Assembly (NCBI RefSeq): GCF_905147045.1 | Contig: NC_065905.1 | Span: 9,610,001 to 9,674,000 of the forward strand | Source: Nymphalis io | Taxonomy: Eukaryota; Arthropoda; Insecta; Lepidoptera; Nymphalidae | Length of the DNA stretch: 64,000 nucleotides | Reading direction: 5' to 3' | Part shown: piece after piece, positions 37,211-48,766 of the stretch | How positions within the stretch are numbered: position 1 is the first letter of the stretch | Layout of the letters: each line of letters starts with the position of its first letter | Notes under the pieces: model-generated | The model's input: only the letters and a program-made list of their open reading frames with translations | Database searches by the model: none | Told to the model about the DNA's origin: nothing | Translations under genes and position numbers: made by a program

Positions 37211-37325
37211 TCTACACACGGTCTTCATTAAAACTGCACGCAAGCTGCAAAATTGTTTACAGGCGTTTTAGTTAGCGGCCCTAACAACTTGCGTGCAGTC
37301 TTAATGCAGGTTGTATGTTTAGACC
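37211..37325. repeat. Foldback repeat, MITE-like
   Basis: The left arm (about 37211-37247: GTCTACACACGG ... ACTGCACGCAAGCTG) and the right arm (about 37284-37325) are imperfect reverse complements over nearly their whole length around a spacer of about 35 bases. ACTGCACGCAAG / CTTGCGTGCAGT is the perfect core. No coding capacity. Confidence 0.72.
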
Positions 37326-37894
37326 CTAATACGTCAGTTCATATATCCAATAGCTTCCAATGGGTTTTAAGGCGGGGTTTGCACTTGTGATATGATGTTG
37401 TATGTGACTTAATATATGCATGAGACAGACTAGTTAAGTCGTACTCCTGAATACACATATTTAATAAGAAATTGGATCATCTTTGAGCCTTTATCTTAGT
37501 CACAATTTTGACTATTTAATTCGAGAGAATATGCATTATTAGGTATATTAAAAACATATATAGTTTGTATTATTTAAAGATCTATCGTTTTTTTAATCTT
37601 AATAAGAAAGCTATTATTGCAATATTTACGAACTTTTTAGACAATCATTCTAAATGCAAAACATCAAACTGGGTGTTGAATTACACATTTAGGAACGCAA
37701 ACGTGTTTATATCGAAGTATTCTCTGAATTTTAAATGGAATTAACGAATCTGTCATTCGGTAAATAACAAATAGTTTAGTATGAATAAGCCATCGGTAAA
37801 TACGTTAATGTGCGTAACTCATGTGTAAAAATATGCGTGTTAACATTTCAGCCAGTGTAGGTACATGGGACAGCTTTATATCCCATTGTTCGAT

Positions 37895-37990
37895 CGCATT
37901 GATCGTATGGTACCACTACTTACAATCAGGTGACCCTTTTACCTTTACCAATAATAATAAAAAAAGAATATTGTTTTTTTTTTTTGCAAA
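37895..37990 (+). mobile_element. Fragment of a LINE/SINE 3' end
   Basis: Contains GGTACCACTACTTACAATCAGGTGACCC and a following TTTTACCTTTACC, then (AAT)n and A/T runs. This is a decayed version of the same 3' hairpin module as at 33400 and 44264. The upstream body cannot be traced with confidence. Confidence 0.45.
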
Positions 37991-38249
37991 CTTTATTGTG
38001 TAGACAACGATTGTAGCTGTGAGTCATAATTGCATACATAAATATATTATTCTTATATTTGCTGTAGAGTAAATATTATTCTATTTAAATTTAATTTTTA
38101 GTATACACATGTAGAATGTAATGTATTACATAACTGCGAAACTATTGTCACACGGTATTACCAAAGTATAACTAACTGCTTACTAAATTAACATACGTAT
38201 CATATATATATGTAGACTGTTGTATATAACGTATGCATCCGCTAAGAAT

Positions 38250-38312
38250 GGATTTTTGGAATTTCAAGGGGTGAAGTGCGAGGATTTCGACTACGGGTTG
38301 GGCAGCTAGTTT
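38250..38312 (+). mobile_element. Possible Helitron 3' end fragment
   Basis: CAAGGGGTGAAGTGCG ... ACTACGGGTTGGGCAGCTAGT ends in CTAG followed by T, in the context of a weakened hairpin. Only the last 60 bases are recognisable. Confidence 0.35.
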
Positions 38313-40602
38313 GAACTATAATTAATGATTAGAATGAGTATAGACAAGGGCCACACGCCAGGTTGGTTTCGCCTTGATGTCTCTGTATTATGTGCTTCCC
38401 TGACCTATATATCATGCGAACCTGAAATTATATTTAACATTCGATTTCGTCGTAAGTTTCATTATAAGCGTTTCAATCATTTTGTTCATAAGTTTTTCAT
38501 TTTTATTAGATAAAACGATATTCATTAAAAGCGAAACAAAACGTTAAATATATATATATATGTAAAAGTAAGTTACATGGAACGTTATATTAATCTAAAG
38601 TATGATGACATTGTAGTTTTTTTTTTAATTTCAAGGATAATTACGTTAGCAAAATATGCTCCACTTACTTTAAATATAAAAAAAAAAATAAACACTTGCG
38701 TCAACATTCGCATGTCGGATACGCAATCTATCACAAAGATGGCGATTTATTACTTTTATTAAAAAATGATATACACGTAAGCAAGACTTTAAGATTACGG
38801 GTGCTTGTTTATTAGTAAATATATATTATATATTTTGTGGTAAACTTACCGCGAAATAATTTACATTTCTCGTCAACTAAACTAGGGCATTAACTGTCCG
38901 TTCCTGTTTACAGCTTGCTCCGGTAAATAGGTCGAAACGAATTTGCGATTTTATTTCTAAAATTGTGAAATTTTATTTTTATTATCTATCACTGAATTTT
39001 CACGGTGATGTTTTTAGTTTTTATTATTAGTGTAAATTAAAAACGAACAATTAAATCATCATTAAAATAAAAACCAAAGTTTATTAGTTATATTTGTGAC
39101 TTATAGTTTTATTCGTGCAGTTTTTTTTTTAAATTTAATTAATGATCTAACATTATTCTGCCTAAAATAATATCTAACTAAATAACCTTTTTTTTTGTTC
39201 TTAGTATTATCTTTGTTTTAAAGCTTACCACTAAATTAGGTCATCTATGTATCATTATGTACCTGAGACGTATATGTTTTCAGGTTAAGGTCAATGCATC
39301 TGCCTAAAGCATACATATGGATAGGGTTGCGTTGTTCAATTGAATATTTATATATACTTTACTGATTAGAAAATGTATTACAATAAGTACACAATAGCGA
39401 TAGTTTTCGTAATACTAAATATTTATTATACAATATCACGAATTCCGTTATCAAAGTTGTGACTTTATCGTAATGTAATCGATAGTGTTTAGCCGTTATC
39501 CTATAATTGTATTTAATTATCAACTATTGACAAAAGTTAATAATTACGTTTGGTTTTGACATACATTGTAACATCATATCGATTTGTTTTATTTATATGT
39601 TTTTTAATTTTATTACTAAACACGCAAAATATCTTATAGGTATTCGTAATCTCTTTGTATAATTTACTCAATGTAATAAAGCTAATTACTTACAAACTAA
39701 TTTAACCAAGTGTAAAAATTACGAGTATCTTAAAAGAAAGTAACTTAAACAAAACAGCTAGACATTATATAACATACTTATTCGAAATCCGCTCATAAAA
39801 ACGCTAACAGTTCCTCAAACTTGTAATACACCTGAACTGTTTGGTTGCGCACGCGCAGAACAATGGCTCTTCCTTAACAATGGCTGCCATTGTGCACGCC
39901 GCATTAGAATCATGAAATAAGCAAATAGTTTAATATTAAAAAAAAAACTCATTCATTTTTATTGTGATTTTGACAAATTATTACTTTGTTTTAAGTTTAT
40001 GGAATTTATGAATAAATTAATTTATCTAATCCATTATCTATCTTACTTATAAACGCTATACAGCGAGTTTAGTTACACTAATTTCTCTTTACTCTTTCTT
40101 TCATCATTTAATTGACATTCGAAAGAAGAAGACAGTGTTGTTTAGTTAATCACTAGCTAAACAACATTAATTGGTAAAGCCGTGTACGTATAAGGAAGAA
40201 TTATAAAACTGACTTCAATTAGTCAATATAATGTCCAAACTGTCCGCTTGTGAAGAGACGCGTCATCTCGACTCATGCCGCCGTAATAATGTCATCCCAT
40301 CGTAAACTTTAATGTACACTCAATTAAGTATATTATCTCTTATATTCTCTTACGACAAAACATCAATGAGGTATTTCCTTGATTATCCGACTTAGCGTTT
40401 TCAAAACGCGTTTCATTGCCAGCGCGAAAAATAACGCGCGTGCCAGGCCTTTTTTTTGCATTAGGAGCGTTTCAATCTAACAAGACATAAACGTAGACAT
40501 GAAATTTGAAAAAAGATCTGTTTATTTTCAGTGCTCTGTCAAAAACGAGAAAAAAAATACTCAATAGACAGCTTATAAAAGGTTTTTAAATATATATTTT
40601 TT

Positions 40603-40760
40603 ATAGTATAGGTTGGCGGACGAGCATATGGACGACCTGATAGTAAGTGGTCACCAACGCCCATAGGCATTGGCATTGTAAGAAATGTTAACCATCGCTT
40701 ACATCGCCAATGCGCCACCAACCTAGGTAACTAAGATGTTATGTCCTTTGTGCCTGTAAT
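40603..40760 (-). repeat. Hairpin-ended interspersed repeat
   Basis: Minus-strand copy with GGCGGACGAGCATATGG, a hairpin with substitutions (GACCTGATAGTAAGTGG), CCAATGCGCCACCAACC and the GTGCCTGTAATTA end. Confidence 0.85.
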
Positions 40761-41235
40761 TATATTTGAAATAAGAAATAAATCAAGGTAGGTAGGTATA
40801 TGTATATAACGCTTGTATGTTTCTTGCCTAGTATAATTAATTATTTACTCATTTACTCGCATTCATTACTCTCTGTACCATTATGAATGGGATTGGTAAT
40901 TATCCTGTTATTATTAAAAACAATCTAATATGACGTAACAATTACGTCACAATTGTGGGATTTTCGTATCGCTGGAGCTGAAACAAAAACAATTATATAA
41001 AACGGGTAACCACAACCAAAAATAAGCATTATAAAAATATTTGACAGAAAAATGAAACTTTTATGTTTGTTGTTTTTTTTCCTTAAGAGTATGAATTCTT
41101 AAATTTGTTCTTTGACTTTAAAGTTGCTTCACTAGTTAAAGACGAAATCGACTTAACGTACCCGACGGCTAAGCACTTTCACATTTGCAATATTTGTATG
41201 GATTTCAAAATGAAATAACGAAGCCGCGATTATAT

Positions 41236-41253
41236 CTATCTATCTATCTATCT
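41236..41253. repeat. (ATCT)n microsatellite
   Basis: Four to five tandem ATCT units ending in ATCTGTC. Confidence 0.75.
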
Positions 41254-43214
41254 GTCAAAAGATCCGATGCTTGTATCTTAAAAACACCAGTCACTTGTCA
41301 ATTATATTCAATCATACATTTGGGAATCATTCACGACATGAACGATTTCGAAAATTTCCAATGTCATAACAATGCAGACAAATTGAATATCGATTACACA
41401 GAATCTGATTACACATTCGGTGTGTATTTTTAAATCGATCGACTTATATCAGTTACATTATTCAACGTAGCACTCAGTGGAAGGTCGATTCGTATAAAAT
41501 GATTTGTATTCGAAATACATTTATATTTGAAAACGTCAAACAAAAGAACGCTTTAACCGTTCGTTGAAATCCTATTCCAAAAATGTGATTGTATTATTCA
41601 TGTTTTAAATTACATACCATAATAAAAATTGTGGCTGTATCCGTGTAGATCTTTGCTTACTTTATTTTTATTGGCGGGTAAACTTTAATACTTTGTTGAT
41701 AACATTAATATGGATTGAGTATAAACTATTGATATCGCAATAAAAAAAGTTGTTTTTTTACTTTCTATCATCGTTTAACACCCCTTCTCTTTTTCTTAAA
41801 CTCCTGACAATTATATTAATTCGAAGGCAACAGTGGTCCAATATCGTAAACATTTAAAAGTGTTCGCACATCACTGATCACTGTCTCTTTTATATTACAG
41901 TTGTTAGAAAGAGATAAAAGGCAGTGAGTTCGTAAAATGAGGTCGAGGGAAAAAGGGAAACTTTGCACATTCCCGTAATTGCATAATAAATATTAGTAAG
42001 GTGAAAGAACTTTTACTTATTTTGTTCCATTGGACTTGTGTAAGGTTCATTGACTCCAATTGGGTTTCATGAAAGCTTTACATTGTCTTTATTATGATTT
42101 ATCATGAGTAATCTGATGTTTGGGCTTTCTTTCGTCTTTTCTTCCTGGAATCATCTCTCTGATCTTCCAGCGTTTACTTTTCAGCACACTCAAACAGGAT
42201 ATTAGAATATTGACTCTGAATATTTGTAGTTGAGTTATAATATAATAAAAAAGTGATTTATTAACCGTTCCTGTCGTGGACGCCAATTTAAAATGTTATA
42301 GTAATTCGCAGTAAGCTGTGTGTTTGAATTCTGTAGCAGTTTCACTCTTGACTTCATATGACTTTATTATGCCCCGTTCTAGGATAAAGACCCGCTTTTA
42401 TTAGGAGAATGTTTAAAGCTCTCACGCTAAATACGCTGCGGTATAGAAAGAGTAATTTTCATCATTACTTTATAGGCAGAGCCATTCGTCAATTTCGGTA
42501 GATGAATCAATCAAAATATACTTGACTCGTTGCTCCGTGCGGTATCATCGGCGTTCAGAATCAATGCTTCGCTCCCTTTGTCCATATCGTAGTGCTATAA
42601 ACGTTATAATCTGTTTCAATAAATAAGCTATCTAACACAAAAATATGTTTTTAATTCGGACTAATAAACGCTTTGAAATAAACAAAGAAACTAGCTTTTT
42701 AAAATTATTTATACTAAAGCATGCTTACAGCGTAATTTTACAAAATTGATATTTATTGTTGATATGATCAGATAAGTTTCATTTGGCAACTGACATTCAT
42801 ATCTATCCCGATATACCGATAAAAATGTTGCCATATACCAATTATAACGTTATAATATTATTATTCACACGGAACAAAAAAAAAAATACCGGCGGAACCT
42901 TAAAATGTCATTTCAAATTAAGTGCAAGTAATTAAATATTATTGGATGTTTCCTTTCCTTACTTATTACTTTCCTTCCTATAAGTTTAACCTTTTTAATT
43001 TAAGTGCGTATGTTAAATGTCCTTTGCGCACTTGCGTCAACTATTGTTCGTTTGATTGATGGATTGATAAGCGATTCATTGTTGTGGTGAGGATCAGATA
43101 CTCGTAAGGATCGTTGTTAATATTAAGTCCTGTCATCCTTGATTACTTATTGTTATTCTTTAATTTATTGTTTCGATTTAATTTTTATTTTGTAAAAATT
43201 TTTGGTTTGGCTGA

Positions 43215-43352
43215 ATGACGTCGTTTAAAAGTATTTCCACCGATAACGTGAATTTAAAAAAAATGAAGCATAAGAAAACTCAATAGTGCTTGCCTGGATT
43301 TGAATCTATACCTTCGGTTAAGATCCGTTTTATCCACTAGACCATCTTGACG
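43215..43352 (-). repeat. Old Metulj-like SINE head
   Basis: GTGCTTGCCTGGATTTGAA, CTTCGGTTAAGATC and CCACTAGACCATC identify a minus-strand tRNA-like head. The rest is degraded. Confidence 0.6.
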
Positions 43353-43589
43353 TAAAATTAAGAAAACTATACTTATTAATTTAACTATACTAAATATTTA
43401 TTTATACTAGTACTTATTTTTAATTCTGCTTTTTATTTTGTGAAATTATTATAAAACTCATTAAATTCATAATATTAATAGTTAATGTTTTATAATAATA
43501 ATATAATATTATTACCTTAATACCTATTATTATTTATTGCATATCGACTCGCTGTTCTCGAGACCACTCAAGAGAGTCTAGCCAGAAGC

Positions 43590-43750
43590 AAATAAAGGTC
43601 CTGCGCCTGAACTCTTTTCGGTCGTTTCGGATTTGTCGCCCTATAAGATTATGAGAGCGCATCTGTGATTGGGCCCACACTTGGGCACTATAATATGTCT
43701 TCGAAAATGGCCGTAGCTGAAATTGGTCAGGAGGAGAAACAAAGTCTGGT
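43590..43750 (+). repeat. Second-family SINE 3' half
   Basis: GGTCCTGCGCCTGAACTCTT, CGGTCGTTTCGGATTTG, GATTATGAGAGCGCATCTGTG and GAAATTGGTCAGGAGGA follow the 3' body of this family. The tRNA head is absent. Confidence 0.72.
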
Positions 43751-44059
43751 ATTACAATGAATTATAATTTTATATATTACGCGTACGTCTGCCAATTTCA
43801 AAATAGTTTATATCGTCTATTTCAACCTCGTACGTGAAACGGACGTAGCCTTTGAAGCCCCATTACAAACACATTGGTGCTGTTTTAGCGTTAATGGTCT
43901 ATTATAATGTTATTAAAAATTCGACACAATACGTCATTAAGCCTCTTATGGTAATGGCATGGAAAGTTTAATTAATACGAATCTTTACATAACAAATAGA
44001 TAAAAAGCTTATAAAACATATATTTTTTTGCAAAATTGTTTGAAATAAAGTTGACCCGA

Positions 44060-44330
44060 TAGAACAATTGCTATATTTGGCGCGATTTTTAAGGCATTTC
44101 CTGCTCGCAAAACCATTCTGTGGAACGTCCTTTCGCTGGCGACTTTTCCGAACCGATATGACATACAAACCTAAGAGCAACATAAGAGCGTATTCATTCC
44201 TTAAAGGCACTCGACGCGCCTGCAAGCCCTCGGGTGTTGCAGGGGTCCATGGGCGGTGGTAGTCACTTTCCATCAGGTGAGCCTCCTGCTCGTTTGTCAC
44301 CTCTAACAAAAATAAAATATTTAATAAATA
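44060..44330 (+). mobile_element. Degraded LINE 3' end
   Basis: Resembles the end of a lepidopteran non-LTR ORF2 and its 3' UTR. A decayed coding stretch around 44090-44205 (ATTCTGTGGAACG..., typical of the 'KWNSLP' block) is followed by a CATGGGCGGTGGTAGTCAC segment, the hairpin core TTTCCATCAGGTGAG at about 44264-44280, and an A-rich end. Stop codons interrupt it. A 158-codon open frame on the other strand here is a by-product. Confidence 0.6.
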
Positions 44331-44352
44331 TATTAACGTAATAACCAAGTCG

Positions 44353-44520
44353 AAACTCACCGCAGAACATGATCGTGAAATGTCAGAAATTGATATGCGA
44401 CTTTGACCTTGATAATCATAATATTTAAAGGATATACGCGTCAATATAGGGTATCAACGTTATTTGTTTTCAAAATTTAACGATTGAAATATTAGAATAG
44501 CACTGCAGCTCTCTATGATA
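44353..44520. repeat. Unclassified dispersed repeat, copy A
   Basis: GATCGTGAAATGTCAGAAAT, TGATATGCGACTTTGACC, CGCGTCAATATAGGGTATC and ATAGCACTGCAGCTCTCT appear in the same order as at 63.8 kb. No coding potential. Confidence 0.65.
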
Positions 44521-44933
44521 CATATTAATGTATATTCCAAAGCTATTATCACATAAAATGCTTCAAAAAAATTGAAACTGACTTATCTTTATTACATAAG
44601 GTTTAGAATTTTCAAATGATTCCATAGTATTTATTATAATATTTTCGTTGTTAGCTAATCATTATCCGTAGTTTAGAGACGTAATACCCCTTGAATGCGT
44701 AATCATAAATACATTTGCGACATTGCCTTTAAATACATGTTTCAATAAATATGGTTGCGTCAAGACACGTAGGATAGGACATTAAATATCGTATGGAATT
44801 CTTTAGAAAATGTTCATATTGTCGATTCCATTTACTACACATACGGCTCATAAATATGTATGTAATGATTAACTGTTCTCGGTACGTAATAAATTAATCA
44901 ATTAATTTCCAAAATACCTACATGTCCATACAT

Positions 44934-45120
44934 AGCCGAGGCGACCAAATTACTAGTTAGAATGTTGATTACGGGTTCAAACCGAGGAACGACAGATGTG
45001 ATGTGTTTTATATGTATTTATAATTCATCTCGTGCTCGATGATGGAATTAATTGCAAAGAAACATGTGCACTCATTAACTATCATTGGAGCAGCGTGGTG
45101 GAATAGGCTCTAAACGATCT
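44934..45120 (+). repeat. Old Metulj-like SINE fragment
   Basis: GGGTTCAAACCGAGG, TTTATAATTCATCTCGTGC and TTGGAGCAGCGTGGTGGAA blocks are present with gaps between them. Confidence 0.65.
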
Positions 45121-45411
45121 TTAATTGTACTAATTTAAAACTCGCCAAGTGTCATCTCACTTGGGACAAATAAAGAAAAACATTTTATTGATTGGAATAT
45201 TTTGGATTTTGACTTTTTAATTTGTTTTGATCGTGAATATTAGATCGTTATCAATTCGATAATACCGTTCTAGTTACGCGGGGTTTCCCCGACCTTGTTT
45301 TATATTGAAGATTACGCTCGAATCTCGTAAATACGGATTTGTGTACATTCTTCATATAATTACCAAGTATTGCGTACTATCATACATTGGATGATTATTA
45401 TTTCTTAAAAT

Positions 45412-45414
<3 letters not shown>

Positions 45415-45452
<38 letters not shown>

Positions 45453-45460
45453 TTTATTTG
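45415..45460. repeat. (ATTT)n 3' tail of the CR1-like LINE
   Basis: About eleven tandem ATTT units on the + strand with one interruption, exactly where the 3' end of the minus-strand element is expected. It is the terminal microsatellite typical of this superfamily. Confidence 0.8.
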
Positions 45461-45657
45461 GGAAACATACAGCATAATATAATACATAAAATTTAGTAAC
45501 AAAATAAATTTCACTTAAGCCAACAAAGTTTCCACTTATACAAACAAACATGGAGTGAACCTAACGATAACAAGTTATTTAACAATTTATTAAGATATAT
45601 GAATAAAGTATTAAAAATAATTTAAAACAGAAAAAAAAAAAAAAAACGATAAGTATA

Positions 45658-48507
45658 TTACTGACAAATACAGTTTTTTAGAGCTTCTTTGAACTTAAAT
45701 AAATTTTCGTTAAATATATCTATACTAGTGTAGCGTTTATTATGATTGTCACATGCTCTTACTAAAAAGCGATTTTTAGCATAGTTCGTTCTACACATTG
45801 GGACATAAAAGGTATGTTTTGAACGGGCAATGGAATGTGAGCACTTGATATAAATGTTGTTGACTAAGTACATTGAATCGACAAAATTATTTACAATTTT
45901 GTAAAGAAAAACCTGATCTTTGCATTCCCTGCGTTTCTCAAGCGACAAAATATTAAGCTTATTAATAGCATTGGACCCAAATTTACGCGTTAATCTTCTA
46001 ATAAATTTATTCTGAACATTTTCGATAGCCATAACATACTTAGAGTATTGTGGATTCCAAACCGTTGAAGCGAATTCCAAATTAGATCTTACATACGAGT
46101 TATACAACACATTATATGTATTGATATGCTTAAAGTCTCTTCCCTGGCGAAATATGAAACCCATCATACTGTAAGCTTTTGCGATAATTTTATTCACATG
46201 CCTGTCAAATAATAAATTAGAATCTAGAAGCACTCCTAGGTCCCTAACCTCGGTTACCCTCTTAATTAAATGATTGGAAATTGTGTAATCAAATAAAATT
46301 GGATTTTTTTTTCTAGAAAATGTTATTACATTGCATTTTTCAAAGTTAAGATGTAGGCCATTAGATGAACAATATTGCACTAAAATATCCAAATCATATT
46401 GCAAGTTTGAGCAGTCATCACTTCTTTTTATGATTTTAAATAGTTTTGTATCATCGGCATATAGAAGTATGTCAGGATTTTGAAAATTTTTTAGTATATC
46501 ATTAATGAAAATGTTAAACAATAGGGGACCGAGGTGAGAGCCCTGAGGAACCCCAGATGTTATGGGGACAAAACTAGAAATGTGTCCCTTGACAGCGACT
46601 GCTTGAGTTCTGTCACGGAGATACGACGTTATCCATCTTAGCAAATCGCCGTGTATACCAGTATATGCAAGTTTTTTAATTAATAGCGTATGTGGAATTT
46701 TATCAAATGCTTTTGAGTAATCGGTATACACAGTGTCAACCTGATGTCCTCTCTCCATGGCTGAAAGAACAACATCGAGAAACTCAACAAGATTAGACTC
46801 AACTGATCTTTTATTTACGAATCCATGTTGTTGGGTAATGAGCAGAGGTTTTATTAAAGGAAACAAAGTATCGTAAATAATCTTCTCAAATAATTTAGGT
46901 ATGATAGATAACATTGATATTCCACGATAATTTTTGACAATATGCTTATCTCCATTTTTAAAAATGGGAACAACAAGCGATTTTTTCCAAACAGGTGGTA
47001 GTATGCCTGAATATATGGATTTGTTAAAGAGTAAATGTAAAGGGATTGATAAAGATTTACTGCATCGTTTTAAAAACATAGGATGTAATCCATCTGGGCC
47101 ACTGCCTTTAGACGAGTCAAGTTTTGAGAGATATCTTTCAATGGTACGGCATGATACATTAATAGTACTAATTAAGGACTGACTACTATGCTTGTTTAAA
47201 TAATCAACCTCGGGTTGATTCACTTCTACTTCAAAAACTGATTTAAAGTAGTTACTAAATAGATTAGAGATCGATGGGCCGTCGGAGCCAACCGTATTGT
47301 CATGAAACATGGTGTCAGGTATATTATTACTACCTTTCTTTGATTTTATAAATGACCAGAATTTCCGAGAACTGTGATGAATATTATCTTCAGCCCTAGC
47401 AATAAAGACATTATAACACTCTCTTTCCATCAATTTAGTTCTGTGTCGAAGGTCAGCAAATTTGTCATAGTCACTATTATGACCATAAATTTTCCATCGT
47501 TTATGCACTTGTAATTTCTTTTTAATCAATTTAATTAAAAACTTGCTAAACCATACAGGATATTTATTGATATCGTATACTGTTTTAGCTGGTACAAAGC
47601 GATCCACAATATTATTAACTATTAAATAAAACTTATCTACTGCGTTAATTATATCACATGTTTCGAATTGTTCCACCCAATCAATATTATTTAGCTCATT
47701 GTTAATTGCGTTGTAGTCAGCAACATGAAAGCGACGAACAATTCGAGGAGCATAACGTAAATTTGAATCATTCAACATAATATCCGTCAACACAGAGAGA
47801 GACGGATGATGAACGTCTTCAGGCAAAGATAATGGTGTTGTTCTATCGACCGAACAACTACAGTTAGACAGAACGAGATCCAATAGTCTATTATTACCAT
47901 TAAAAATCCCATTATACTGACACCAGCCAGAAAAGCACATAAAAGCAAATAGTTGCATAATTAAATTATTTTCGGATGGGTTTTGGATAGCTAGCGTATT
48001 TTCAGAGTTATTTGACCACACAATATCTCCCATGTTGAAATCTCCTACAACAATATATTTATCAAAAGGGTTATTCAAATTTAAATCTGATAAGAACTCA
48101 AAAAATGTGGCTTCAGAATCGCTCTGGTGTTGATTTTGAGGGAAATAACAACAGAAAAGTCGTAGTTTTTGTTTACTTAAACCCTGTCCGACCACTATAT
48201 TAACAAAAGTTATATCAGCACCTGGAAGAGACATTGGTGTCCTAGAGTGTTGCATGTCGACATAGATGCCACGACGTACTGCTATAAGTGTACCACCACC
48301 CTTACTTACCCCTAGAAGTGCATAGTCACGATCATTCCGGTATACGTTATAGCGTGAATCGAAGAGTTCTTCATCAAAGATATTAGGAAGTAACCAGGTC
48401 TCGCTTAGACAAATTACGTCATAATTGGAATTTAACAAATTAAAATAGAACTGTAAAGTTTTAGTGCGCAATCCTCTAACATTTTGATAATAAATATTTA
48501 AGTACAT
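45658..48507 (-). CDS. LINE ORF2: endonuclease-reverse transcriptase
   Basis: A 949-residue polyprotein that nicks target DNA and primes cDNA synthesis on the nick. It begins at an ATG. Endonuclease (about 1-240): N9 in YQNVRG, E36 in SETWL, GDFN at 155-158, and DVHHP at 231-235 where most relatives have SDHxP. Reverse transcriptase (about 440-730): SGPDGLHP, then DYSKAFD (D596, D602), GVPQG at 652-656, YADD at 683-686. A thumb/C-terminal region with the usual LGVLLDSNL, YNSYVRSNLEFAS and RRLTRKF blocks follows. The reading frame is fully open and the RT catalytic aspartates are present. The Val in place of the Asp of SDH is the only obvious deviation. The end of ORF1 lies 259 bases upstream. 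Confidence 0.93.
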   Translation of the reverse strand: MYLNIYYQNVRGLRTKTLQFYFNLLNSNYDVICLSETWLLPNIFDEELFDSRYNVYRNDRDYALLGVSKGGGTLIAVRRGIYVDMQHSRTPMSLPGADITFVNIVVGQGLSKQKLRLFCCYFPQNQHQSDSEATFFEFLSDLNLNNPFDKYIVVGDFNMGDIVWSNNSENTLAIQNPSENNLIMQLFAFMCFSGWCQYNGIFNGNNRLLDLVLSNCSCSVDRTTPLSLPEDVHHPSLSVLTDIMLNDSNLRYAPRIVRRFHVADYNAINNELNNIDWVEQFETCDIINAVDKFYLIVNNIVDRFVPAKTVYDINKYPVWFSKFLIKLIKKKLQVHKRWKIYGHNSDYDKFADLRHRTKLMERECYNVFIARAEDNIHHSSRKFWSFIKSKKGSNNIPDTMFHDNTVGSDGPSISNLFSNYFKSVFEVEVNQPEVDYLNKHSSQSLISTINVSCRTIERYLSKLDSSKGSGPDGLHPMFLKRCSKSLSIPLHLLFNKSIYSGILPPVWKKSLVVPIFKNGDKHIVKNYRGISMLSIIPKLFEKIIYDTLFPLIKPLLITQQHGFVNKRSVESNLVEFLDVVLSAMERGHQVDTVYTDYSKAFDKIPHTLLIKKLAYTGIHGDLLRWITSYLRDRTQAVAVKGHISSFVPITSGVPQGSHLGPLLFNIFINDILKNFQNPDILLYADDTKLFKIIKRSDDCSNLQYDLDILVQYCSSNGLHLNFEKCNVITFSRKKNPILFDYTISNHLIKRVTEVRDLGVLLDSNLLFDRHVNKIIAKAYSMMGFIFRQGRDFKHINTYNVLYNSYVRSNLEFASTVWNPQYSKYVMAIENVQNKFIRRLTRKFGSNAINKLNILSLEKRRECKDQVFLYKIVNNFVDSMYLVNNIYIKCSHSIARSKHTFYVPMCRTNYAKNRFLVRACDNHNKRYTSIDIFNENLFKFKEALKNCICQ

Positions 48508-48766
48508 AGTAATATATATTTTAAATTATAATTATTGTGAGTAATAATATTAAAGAGAAATAGCTTTTCAATGCACCTAGATGCCAGATAAGAATTAAAA
48601 CATACCTTCAAGTCCATAAAACAATACAATATCAGCCTAATTTTCTTAATAAATATAATTAAAATATTAACGAAAACAAGTAAAAATATAAAACTACAAA
48701 AAATATTCTTAAAAAACTGAACAAAGTAACATACTTTAATATTATAAACCAACAAATTAATAACGC

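Noticed and set aside
43968..44444. 158-codon frame on the minus strand
   Set aside because: It runs antisense through a decayed LINE 3' end and a dispersed repeat, and its sequence is explained by those elements.
46934..47182. 82-codon frame inside the LINE ORF2 region on the + strand
   Set aside because: Antisense shadow of the reverse transcriptase coding sequence.
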